Assembly (NCBI GenBank): GCA_039029915.1
Contig: JBCCFD010000218.1
Span: forward strand, 1 to 12,421
Direction: 5' to 3'
Length of the DNA stretch: 12,421 bases
Origin: QQUD01 sp039029915
GTDB lineage: Bacteria; Chloroflexota; Anaerolineae; Promineifilales; Promineifilaceae
Made by a program: the position numbers and the translations under genes
The notes under the pieces: model-generated
Seen by the model: the letters and a program-made list of their open reading frames with translations, nothing else
Databases searched by the model: none
Told to the model about the DNA's origin: nothing
Shown: positions 6,550-12,421 of the stretch, piece by piece
How positions within the stretch are numbered: the stretch's first letter is position 1
Layout of the letters: the number at the start of each line of letters is the position of its first letter

Positions 6550-7881
6550 TTGAGACGATTTAGCTGGCTGTTGATTGTGCTTTCTATAATTGTGGGGTGT
6601 GCGGGGGAGCCGCCGACGCCTGACTATTATTCGCCCATTGAAATCGTGCCGGATCGGGAGGCGATCTTAGCGTTGCCTCTCCCAGAAACCAGTGAATGGA
6701 ATTTAGCAGAAACGGCCGTTCTTCGGAGCTTGTGGATTGGGTCATTACCCCCTGTGCCAGCCTCATCATCCAACCAGTATGCCGATAACCCGCAGGCGGC
6801 ACAGCTGGGACACAAGCTCTTTTTTGAAACCCGCATGAGCGCCAACAATCAGGTTTCCTGCGCCTCCTGCCATTTGCCGACGATGAACTTTTCTGACAGC
6901 GTACCCGTTTCTTTTGGCACCCGCACTACCCAGCGTAACACCCTGACGCTCGTTGGCTCAGCCTATGCCCCGTGGCTCACTTGGGACGGGCATAAGGACA
7001 CTCTTTGGTCGCAGGCGCTTGAGCCATTGGAAAACGCGGATGAGCACGGCAGCACCCGCCTTCATGTGGTGCAGCTGATGCGGCAAGATGAGTATCGAGC
7101 GCTGTATGAGGCGGTGTTTGGCCCTTTGCCAGATGAGCTGGCGGATAACGGTCGTTTTCCCCCCTTTGGTGGCCCCGTCGCTTACAACAACTATCAAGAC
7201 AATTGGAACAGCATGACGCCAGAAGATCAGGCTATCGTAACCGAAATCTTTGTCAATGTGGGTAAGGCGATTGAAGCGTATGAGCGACTGCTCGTGCCGG
7301 GCATTTCTCCGTTTGATCAATACGTTCAGGCGCTGCTGCAGGGTAATGAAGCCGCTTTAGAAAACAGCCTGCAACCGGAAGCAATTGCTGGATTGCGGCT
7401 CTTTATCGGTGAAGCGGACTGCATACGCTGCCACAGTGGACCGCTGTTTTCAGATTTTGAATTTCACAATACGGGGGTGCCGCTTGGTGGGAATGCAGAT
7501 GACGGGCGGGCTTCAGGCGTGCGTCTCGCCCTGCTTGACCCTTTTAACTGTTTGAGCATTTATAGTGATGCTGCATCTGACAATTGCGGCGCTCTAAGCA
7601 GCTTGCAAACGAATAATCCTAACGATCTATATGCTTTTCGGACGCCGATGCTGCGATACGTCGGGGGGACTGGCCCATTTATGCATCAGGGGCAAATCAA
7701 TACGCTGGTGGATGTCATGCACCATTACAACGATGCCCCGACAGCACCGTTAGGTGAAACGGAAATTGAGCCGCTCGGACTTTCAGACGAGACGCTCTAT
7801 GAAATTGAAACGTTTATCCGTAGCTTAAGCGCTTCCCCCGCGACGCCTGCCGAGCTTTTGGTGCCGCCGGTTGATAATTAG
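6550..7881 (+). CDS. Di-heme cytochrome c peroxidase / MauG family lipoprotein
   Basis: This encodes a 443-residue exported redox protein. The N-terminus MRRFSWLLIVLSIIVGC is a lipoprotein signal with the lipid-attachment cysteine at C17, so the protein should be anchored outside the membrane. Two covalent haem c motifs are present: CASCH (104-108) and CIRCH (291-295), about 185 residues apart as in the two-domain family. The conserved RTPMLRYV (364-371) and GPFMHQG (375-381) segments follow the second haem. C334 and C346 could form a disulfide. Family members reduce hydrogen peroxide with electrons from small cytochromes or oxidise protein substrates, and which applies here is unclear. TTG 6550 is chosen because AGAGGT (6538-6543) lies 6 bases upstream and it gives a complete signal peptide. 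AACGGCCGTT occurs at 6711. Confidence 0.93.
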   Translation: MRRFSWLLIVLSIIVGCAGEPPTPDYYSPIEIVPDREAILALPLPETSEWNLAETAVLRSLWIGSLPPVPASSSNQYADNPQAAQLGHKLFFETRMSANNQVSCASCHLPTMNFSDSVPVSFGTRTTQRNTLTLVGSAYAPWLTWDGHKDTLWSQALEPLENADEHGSTRLHVVQLMRQDEYRALYEAVFGPLPDELADNGRFPPFGGPVAYNNYQDNWNSMTPEDQAIVTEIFVNVGKAIEAYERLLVPGISPFDQYVQALLQGNEAALENSLQPEAIAGLRLFIGEADCIRCHSGPLFSDFEFHNTGVPLGGNADDGRASGVRLALLDPFNCLSIYSDAASDNCGALSSLQTNNPNDLYAFRTPMLRYVGGTGPFMHQGQINTLVDVMHHYNDAPTAPLGETEIEPLGLSDETLYEIETFIRSLSASPATPAELLVPPVDN

Positions 7882-7950
7882 ACCTGGGCCTGCTGCGCCG
7901 TGCGTTTTACACGACCAAGACCACGAAAAACGGCCGTAAACGTTGAGGAT

Positions 7951-7978
7951 TGACTGTGATTTGTTGACTGTTATTTGT
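7951..7978. repeat. Two-copy 14-base tandem repeat
   Basis: TGACTGTGATTTGT (7951-7964) is followed at once by TGACTGTTATTTGT (7965-7978), with one difference. It can also be read as period 7. On the other strand the units read ACAAATA/ACAGTCA, closely related to the period-7 array at 11447-11502. It lies between the convergent peroxidase and sheath genes. The same gap also holds an ACGGCCGT (7930-7937) and a direct CACAGCGA pair (8006 and 8023). No convincing terminator was seen there. Confidence 0.8.
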
Positions 7979-8057
7979 TAAAAACGATTTTTACCAATCA
8001 GGTGGCACAGCGAGACGCCGGCCACAGCGAAATTTCAAGTTTTTTGAGACCAATTTA

Positions 8058-9257
8058 TTAGGAAATTTCAACGTCAGTTCCAGATTCATATTGGCTAATG
8101 CGGAAAACAACAAATTCAGTGGGAAAGAGTGGGGCTATCCCAATGTCTATGATAACCCTCCCCTGACGAATGCTGTCAGGAGGATTATTTTCAGCATCGC
8201 ATTTAACGTAGAATGCCTCATCTGTGGTCGTACCCATCAGCATCCCTTGACGCCATAAGTCGGTTAAAAATGCCCCGGCGTCCCGACGAATAGCAGCCCA
8301 TAAAGTTTCATCATTTGGCTCAAAAACAACCCAACGAGTCCCTTCGCCAATTGATTCTTCAACCATGTTAAACAAGCGGCGCACATTCAGATAGCGCCAC
8401 TCCTGATCTGTTGCCAATGTACGTGCCCCCCAGACCAAAATACCTTGATCGCGAAAATAACGGATCGCATTGATTCCCTTGTTGTTTAAGGTTGTTTGGG
8501 TTTGGGCTGAGATTTTGTGGGTGAGGTCAACTGCGCCCATGACAATCTCATTGGCTGGCGCCTTGGCGACACCTCTTGCACCGTCACTTCTGGCCCATAT
8601 TCCAGCTGCATGCCCTGAAGGAGGCACATTAACCGTTTCCCCAATCACTGTTAGTCCATCTTTGTCTTTTGAAGGATTTGGCGAGTCGACCTTGAGCCAA
8701 GGCGCATACATGGCGGTCATGCCGCGGGCCGTTTGAGCTGATTTTATATCTAGATTACTGAGCTTAGCTGCATCATCGGCATCTTGCGGCGCATCTAAAA
8801 TGGCAACGCGATCCGTCAAGTTGTTACTTGAGAAGTGTCCAACAATGGCCGCATAATGTGTGTCCTTTGTGAAGCCTGGCGCAGCCACAATCGCTATCTC
8901 ATCAATCGTAGCTAAGGCATTTAAACCGTTCGTAAGACCCGTCGCGTCAGTCGAATTCCCAATATCTACCACGTAGCAACGGGAGCCACCGTTGAGGAAG
9001 AAGCCATAAACGGCATGCGCCAAATTTGTCCAAGCGTTTTTTGTCTTGAAATAGTGGCTCTTAAATTGCGTCCAATTGTCAATGGGGTGGGCTGCTAAAT
9101 CTTCAGACTTTATTTTTTTACCCTGTTGATCGGGTGATTGTCCTACAAAACCGGCTGTTGTTGAGCCAACCGGGTGGATAGGGCGTGAACCACCTGAGAC
9201 TTCATGAATATAGACGCCTGGGGTATTCATATTTCCGGGTAATGTGTTGCTTGGCAT
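8058..9257 (-). CDS. Contractile tail sheath protein
   Basis: This is a 399-residue sheath subunit of a contractile phage tail or phage-like injection system. The N-terminal signature TPGVYIHEVSGGSRPIHPVG (12-31) is typical. The C-terminal half carries the strongly conserved sheath segments GILVWGARTL (272-281), YLNVRRLFNMVEESI (289-303), WVVFEPNDETLW (309-320), and the end strand PTEFVVFRISQ (379-389). At about 400 residues it is a short sheath, as in extracellular injection systems, rather than the 659-residue T4 protein. The reading frame is intact, with ATG 9257 preceded by AAGGAG (complement of 9265-9270) at 7 bases. No tube, baseplate, spike, sheath-terminator or AAA+ gene is in the window; neighbours are a peroxidase and an antiporter. 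It is an isolated gene, not a visible prophage. Confidence 0.93.
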   Translation of the reverse strand: MPSNTLPGNMNTPGVYIHEVSGGSRPIHPVGSTTAGFVGQSPDQQGKKIKSEDLAAHPIDNWTQFKSHYFKTKNAWTNLAHAVYGFFLNGGSRCYVVDIGNSTDATGLTNGLNALATIDEIAIVAAPGFTKDTHYAAIVGHFSSNNLTDRVAILDAPQDADDAAKLSNLDIKSAQTARGMTAMYAPWLKVDSPNPSKDKDGLTVIGETVNVPPSGHAAGIWARSDGARGVAKAPANEIVMGAVDLTHKISAQTQTTLNNKGINAIRYFRDQGILVWGARTLATDQEWRYLNVRRLFNMVEESIGEGTRWVVFEPNDETLWAAIRRDAGAFLTDLWRQGMLMGTTTDEAFYVKCDAENNPPDSIRQGRVIIDIGIAPLFPTEFVVFRISQYESGTDVEIS

Positions 9258-9403
9258 AAGGCTTCTCCTTGTGGGTTCCTATTTCTACAGTGATTTTACC
9301 AATAATCGTGACAGAAGGGTGACATGAGGTTATCTTCACAATCTCTTTAAAAGTTGCTCACGTTTATGAAACGAAAGTCGCCAAAATAGTGAGAAGAGGT
9401 TTT
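9258..9403. promoter_or_regulatory. Divergent promoter region, sheath and antiporter-like genes
   Basis: The short gap between two divergent starts must hold both promoters. GTGACA is directly repeated at 9308-9313 and 9319-9324, 11 bases apart (one helical turn), a spacing seen in regulator sites. On the minus strand a TAAAAT element lies downstream of this pair, towards the sheath gene, without a good -35. AGAGG at 9395-9399 is the Shine-Dalgarno of the + gene. Confidence 0.35.
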
Positions 9404-9406
9404 ATG

Positions 9407-10642
9407 ATGAATGGGTTGCAAACATTGGCAGAAAACAGCGCGACAGATAGCGGCTTATACTTAGCGTTTACTTTATTTGATGTGGCGTTAATTGTTATTT
9501 TAGCGAGGCTCCTTGGAAACGGGCTGGCTCGTTTGGGGCAGCCGCGCGTCGTCGGTGAAATTCTGGCTGGTATTTTGTTAGGGCCAACTTTGCTGGGTGA
9601 GGCGTGGTCACAAATTATTGTGCCGCTGTCGGTGAGACCAACGATTAGCGTGCTGGCAACATTAGGATTAATGCTGTTTATGTTTATTGCGGGGCTTGAG
9701 TTTGATTTGAGTTTGGTCAACGGCCGTATACGTCAAGCAACACTCTTAGCCTTGCTCTCGGTTGGGGTCCCCGCCCTGATTGGCTTTCCAATCGCCAGCG
9801 TAATGCACAATGCGCAGTTTGCCGGAGCAGCAGGGGCTGAATTCTTGCCATTTGCGCTGCTCATTGGGGCGGCCCTGACGGTGACCGCCTTCCCCGTAAT
9901 GGCGCACATTTTGCTTGAGCGAAATGAACTCAAAACAAATATGGGCGGCTTGGCGGTGGCCACGGCCGGTATTGTATCCGTTTTGATGTTTCTCTATATC
10001 GCATTTGCTAGTAATGTGGCGTCAGGTGCCGGTGTGGGTGGGGTGCTGGTGACGGTTGGCTTAACGGCCGTTTTTCTGATTGTATCGTGGGTGGTGATAC
10101 GGCCGTTGCTGGCTAAATTGATTGCTTTTCCTGCTAATGCCAATCAAATGGTCATGATCTTTGGTGGGCTTTTGCTTTATGGGCTGCTAGCCGATCGTAT
10201 AGGGATTCACGCCTTGATGGGGGGCTTTATTTGGGGCATGCTATTGCCCGCGAATCCCGAGCTTCGGACAAGCTTGGTTGTCAAGGTGAGAGATATTGCC
10301 TTAGTGGTCTTTTTGCCCCTCTTTTTTGCGGCGGCTGGTTTTTCAGCTGACCTAAAGCTGTTGAGTTTAGACATTGTCCCAGTGATGCTATTGCTTTTAG
10401 CTGGTGCAGTGGCGAGTAAATTTGTCGGTGCCGTGCCAGCGAAGCTATTTGGGCTTGAATGGCGTGAAATTATCATTTTAGGGGCACTTTTCAATACGCG
10501 AGGCCTGTTGGTGCTTGTGGTAGGGCTGATTGGCTTGCAAACGAGCATCATTTCCCCAGCCACGATGACGCTGTTTGTGGTGGTGGCGCTGGTCACAAAT
10601 TTAATGACGCTGCCGGTGATGAATGCTGTGACAGTCAAATAA
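9407..10642 (+). CDS. CPA2-type cation/proton antiporter-fold membrane protein, atypical ion site
   Basis: This integral membrane protein of about 411 residues has roughly 11-12 hydrophobic segments and the CPA2 (KefB/CHX-like) signatures QPRVVGEILAGILLGP (residues 45-60), FMFIAGLEFDL (91-101), TVTAFPVMAHILLER (158-172) and ALFNTRGL (360-367). The helix that normally reads 'A-x-x-D-D-V' instead reads ATAGIVSVLM, so the two aspartates of the ion site are Val190 and Ser191. The glutamate that usually follows NTRGL is Val369. Ion exchange by the usual mechanism is therefore doubtful. No C-terminal RCK or stress domain is present. ATG 9407 is chosen because AGAGG (9395-9399) is 7 bases upstream; ATG 9404 and GTG 9389 are in-frame alternatives. 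Palindromes ACGGCCGT occur at 9720, 10064 and 10099. Confidence 0.9.
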   Translation: MNGLQTLAENSATDSGLYLAFTLFDVALIVILARLLGNGLARLGQPRVVGEILAGILLGPTLLGEAWSQIIVPLSVRPTISVLATLGLMLFMFIAGLEFDLSLVNGRIRQATLLALLSVGVPALIGFPIASVMHNAQFAGAAGAEFLPFALLIGAALTVTAFPVMAHILLERNELKTNMGGLAVATAGIVSVLMFLYIAFASNVASGAGVGGVLVTVGLTAVFLIVSWVVIRPLLAKLIAFPANANQMVMIFGGLLLYGLLADRIGIHALMGGFIWGMLLPANPELRTSLVVKVRDIALVVFLPLFFAAAGFSADLKLLSLDIVPVMLLLLAGAVASKFVGAVPAKLFGLEWREIIILGALFNTRGLLVLVVGLIGLQTSIISPATMTLFVVVALVTNLMTLPVMNAVTVK

Positions 10643-10647
10643 AACTG

Positions 10648-10689
10648 GCTCTTGATCACCATCGAAATACGCGATCGTGCCTTAAGAGC
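10648..10689. terminator. Hairpin after the antiporter-like gene
   Basis: Six bases after the stop codon, GCTCTT (10648-10653) pairs with AAGAGC (10684-10689). Inside, CACCATCG (10657-10664) pairs with CGATCGTG (10672-10679) with one mismatch around a 7-base loop. There is no T run, so a role in ending transcription of the convergent genes is only a guess. Confidence 0.3.
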
Positions 10690-10736
10690 AACAAGCGATT
10701 AAGCTCACGACGAACGACCACGATCACGATTGGGGT

Positions 10737-11375
10737 TTATTCAAGAAAGCTACCCGCCACACGAAGCTGGGATTCGTTGAGATATGGGAGTAAAGCCGTG
10801 AGAAAGTCTGTTGTGGAAGCAAACGGCCGTTTATCAATCAACGTCATAGCAATTGCTTCATCTACCCCCGGAATTTGCATCAGTGTAGCTTTATCTGACG
10901 CATTAATATCAATAGGCACATAGATAAATTGCTCAAATCGCTGTAGTTCAAACGGCTCGACGGATGCCTCAAGCGCCTGGCGGAACTGGTCAATGCTAGT
11001 GTAGGGGCGGTTGGCAAAAAACTCAATCGCTAGCTGCTGATCAAGGTCTGGTATCGTTTCAAGCAGTGCATATTGGGTGGCCGTGTTCAGATCAAGCCGC
11101 TGATTTTCAGGAAATTGCAGGGTGTTGAGGTCGATTGTGGCTGTGGCGGTTGGCTGTGGCGTATCTGTTGGCTGTAGCGTCATCGTTGGCTGCGGCGTTG
11201 GCGTCACAGTAGGCTGTGGCGTGTAAGTTTCGGTAGGCGCGGGAGATGCGGTTGGTGGAACGGCCGTTGCTGGCACCACGGTTGGCACTGTTTCAGGCGG
11301 AACAGGCTCAGTCCCACACCCCCACAAACCCAGCAGGATAATAGTCAAACATATAGCGCGGACTATTGATTTCAT
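10737..11375 (-). CDS. Lipoprotein with Pro/Thr linker and tandem helix-hairpin-helix motifs (ComEA-like)
   Basis: This is a 212-residue exported protein. The signal MKSIVRAICLTIILLGLWGC ends in a lipobox with C20 as lipid anchor. Residues 23-80 are a low-complexity Pro/Thr stalk. The globular part holds two helix-hairpin-helix units like those of ComEA: LDLNTATQYALLETIPDLD (94-112) with FANRPYTSIDQF (120-131), and IDINASDKATLMQIPGVDE (155-173) with IDKRPFASTTDFLTAL (180-195). In ComEA these bind incoming DNA, so surface DNA binding is a reasonable guess. However, the first unit has IPDLD instead of IPG-I-G. An 18-base tandem repeat encodes part of the stalk. An AACGGCCGTT (10822) sits inside the second unit as K-R-P-F and another (11259) is in the stalk. 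ATG 11375 has only a weak AGG upstream. Confidence 0.82.
   Translation of the reverse strand: MKSIVRAICLTIILLGLWGCGTEPVPPETVPTVVPATAVPPTASPAPTETYTPQPTVTPTPQPTMTLQPTDTPQPTATATIDLNTLQFPENQRLDLNTATQYALLETIPDLDQQLAIEFFANRPYTSIDQFRQALEASVEPFELQRFEQFIYVPIDINASDKATLMQIPGVDEAIAMTLIDKRPFASTTDFLTALLPYLNESQLRVAGSFLE
11149..11226 (-). repeat. 18-base tandem repeat coding the Pro/Thr stalk
   Basis: Degenerate 18-base units begin at 11149, 11167 and 11185 (GTTGGCTGTGGCGT plus four variable bases). A further copy at 11209 follows a 6-base spacer. On the coding strand each unit gives hexapeptides such as TPQPTV or TLQPTD, making residues 51-76 of the lipoprotein. Repeat-number change would lengthen or shorten the stalk in frame. 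Confidence 0.8.
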
Positions 11376-11446
11376 GAAAGTGACCTAATTCTCTGCCCGC
11401 TGGCAACATGTAGAGGTTGAAAGTAGCAAGTATCCCTAACCAGCCT

Positions 11447-11502
11447 CCCAATAACAAATAACAAATAACCAGTCCCCAATCCCTAATCCCCAGTCCCTAA
11501 AA
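11447..11502. repeat. Period-7 tandem array reaching into a gene end
   Basis: Eight heptamers run without interruption: CCCAATA, ACAAATA, ACAAATA, ACCAGTC, CCCAATC, CCTAATC, CCCAGTC, CCTAAAA. The last three overlap the 3' end of the PEP mutase-like gene and supply its stop codon and last residues (LGTGD). Units resemble the CCCCAAT/CCCCAGT heptamers called STRR in filamentous cyanobacteria; the resemblance is from memory and does not prove kinship. Confidence 0.85.
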
Positions 11503-12304
11503 TCTTACCAATATCTTTCCCCGCTGCTGCGCCCGTTCGCCATTGGAATTGGCCGTGATTAATCATCTCTTTACCACCTTCAAGCAGGGCCCCATACGCC
11601 ACACTTGCCATGGTGCCGCCGATGCTGATTCGCTTTGCGCCCGCTTCGGCAAGCGCCTCAAGGGTAACATCCGTGCTCTTCATGAAGGTAACGAGGACGT
11701 TGATTGGTTTGGAAACGGCCGTTGCCACCAGCTTCACCTCTTCCAAGGTCCTTAATCCAGGCGCGTACAGCACATCGGCCCCTGCTTTTTCAAAAGCCTG
11801 CAGACGTTTGATGGCTTCGTCTAAATCAAGGTGTCGCCGCAGGACGTTTTCAGCCCGAGCCGTTAGCGAGAAAGGCACATCAAGCGATTTTAATTTTTCA
11901 ACAGTTGCTTGCACCCGTTCTACTGCCAAATTGAAATCATAAATTTGTGAGCCATCATAATCTTCAATCGATCCGCTCACAATGCCGGTTTGGGCAGCGA
12001 GGGCGATGTTAGAAGCGGCCGTTTCTGGATCATCAGCGAAGCCGTTTTCAAGGTCTGCGCTGACTGGTATTGATGTTGCGTCTGCTAAAGCACGGCAGTG
12101 AGCGAGCTTTTCCTCAAGTGTGACTTGTCCGTCTAATCGCCCTAGCGTATACGCAAAGCCTGAGCTCGTCGTTGCCAGCGCCTTAAACCCAAGCCCCTCA
12201 AACAACCGGGCCGAGCCAATATCCCAAGGATTTGGAATTACAAACGCCCCATCTTGCTCATGTAAAGCTTTAAACATCTCGAATTTTTCAAGTTGAGTTG
12301 GCAT
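11483..12304 (-). CDS. Isocitrate lyase / PEP mutase family protein
   Basis: This 273-residue (beta/alpha)8 barrel enzyme belongs to the PEP mutase branch of the isocitrate lyase superfamily, which makes or breaks C-C or P-C bonds next to a carboxylate. Visible family residues are NPWDIGSARLFE (25-36), ATTSSGFA (44-51), the metal-site strand SADLENGF (82-89) with D84, GSIEDYDG (111-118) with E114/D115, and the LTARAEN strand (147-153) with R150. The K-K/R-C-G-H catalytic loop of true isocitrate and methylisocitrate lyases is not present, so glyoxylate-cycle function is unlikely. The substrate is unknown. ATG 12304 has GGGAG (complement of 12311-12315) 6 bases upstream. The last residues are encoded by a short tandem repeat. 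AACGGCCGTT at 11714 encodes T-A-V; a one-base variant lies at 12014. Confidence 0.9.
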   Translation of the reverse strand: MPTQLEKFEMFKALHEQDGAFVIPNPWDIGSARLFEGLGFKALATTSSGFAYTLGRLDGQVTLEEKLAHCRALADATSIPVSADLENGFADDPETAASNIALAAQTGIVSGSIEDYDGSQIYDFNLAVERVQATVEKLKSLDVPFSLTARAENVLRRHLDLDEAIKRLQAFEKAGADVLYAPGLRTLEEVKLVATAVSKPINVLVTFMKSTDVTLEALAEAGAKRISIGGTMASVAYGALLEGGKEMINHGQFQWRTGAAAGKDIGKILGTGD

Positions 12305-12421
12305 AAATTTCTCCCTTTTGGTGTGTGGATAGTCAAACGTTACAAGTTACAGGCTAAAAGAGCTAATTTTCCCAATTATCCAATGACCAAGTACGATTAT
12401 CTAATCCCTAACGAAACCCTC
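12305..12421. other. Upstream region of the PEP mutase-like gene
   Basis: This is a low-complexity stretch with GTTACA repeated at 12340-12352 and degenerate CCCAATTA/CCAATGAC octamers after 12370, related in style to the other intergenic arrays. Only the Shine-Dalgarno at 12311-12315 is clear; no promoter was identified before the window ends. Confidence 0.4.

Larger units (their letters stand above)
824..11723. repeat. Dispersed palindrome AACGGCCGTT (15 core copies)
   Basis: The 8-base palindrome ACGGCCGT occurs at 824, 1481, 1844, 1904, 2585, 3005, 4335, 6712, 7930, 9720, 10064, 10099, 10823, 11260 and 11715. Nine of these extend to the full 10-base AACGGCCGTT. Fourteen are inside genes and one is intergenic (7930). 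Near-misses lie at 3880, 9961 and 12014. About 0.2 copies of an 8-mer would be expected by chance in this length. Confidence 0.9.

Noticed and set aside
8058..9257. Prophage or pyocin cluster
   Set aside because: Only the sheath is phage-like; no capsid, terminase, integrase, tube, baseplate or lysis genes are in the window and no attachment sites were seen.
10671..10678. Cyanobacterial HIP1 octamer, which would place the window in Cyanobacteria
   Set aside because: Only GCGATCGT, one base off HIP1, was found here; the abundant palindrome in this window is ACGGCCGT instead.
11483..12304. True isocitrate or methylisocitrate lyase
   Set aside because: The K-x-C-G-H catalytic loop is absent and the length fits the PEP mutase-like branch.

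Overview
The window looks like a chromosomal segment of a free-living bacterium. My best guess is Chloroflexota (Anaerolineae-like). The supporting signs are Pro/Thr-rich lipoprotein linkers, a CoxD/CoxE-type MoxR-VWA pair, an isolated contractile tail sheath gene, and a mix of TTG, GTG and ATG starts. This placement is inference; no rRNA, tRNA or taxon-specific marker was seen. Two genome-style signatures run through the DNA. One is the palindrome AACGGCCGTT or its core ACGGCCGT (15 core copies). The other is short degenerate period-7 or period-8 tandem repeats in the gaps between genes.

Layout. 1-2065 (+): a small three-helix membrane protein, a GNAT acetyltransferase, a free-standing 57-codon gene with its own Shine-Dalgarno and rho-independent terminator (1159-1390), and a TPR protein. 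2039-5237 (-): a MoxR AAA+ ATPase, then a CoxE-like VWA protein, then an unrecognised protein, all in transcription order. 5238-5715: a gene-free divergent promoter region with nested inverted repeats and paired octamer arrays. 5716-7881 (+): a PanB-like protein that lacks the metal-binding residues of the enzyme, then a di-heme cytochrome c peroxidase/MauG-family lipoprotein. 8058-9257 (-): a lone contractile tail sheath protein. 9407-10642 (+): a CPA2-type antiporter-fold protein that lacks the usual aspartate pair. 10737-12304 (-): a lipoprotein with two helix-hairpin-helix motifs and a PEP mutase/isocitrate lyase superfamily enzyme.

How the genes work together. Only the MoxR-VWA pair is a clear functional unit: chaperone-like ATPase plus metal-ion-dependent adaptor. 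The unknown gene 3' of it may belong to the same transcript. PanB-like and peroxidase genes are 45 bases apart and may be co-transcribed without an obvious shared pathway. The other genes are short transcription units that switch strand often. There is no classic mobile element, CRISPR array or prophage block. The most interesting points are the ACGGCCGT palindrome, the small regulated basic-protein gene, the orphan sheath, and two proteins (PanB-like, antiporter-like) that keep the fold signature but have lost catalytic or ion-binding residues.
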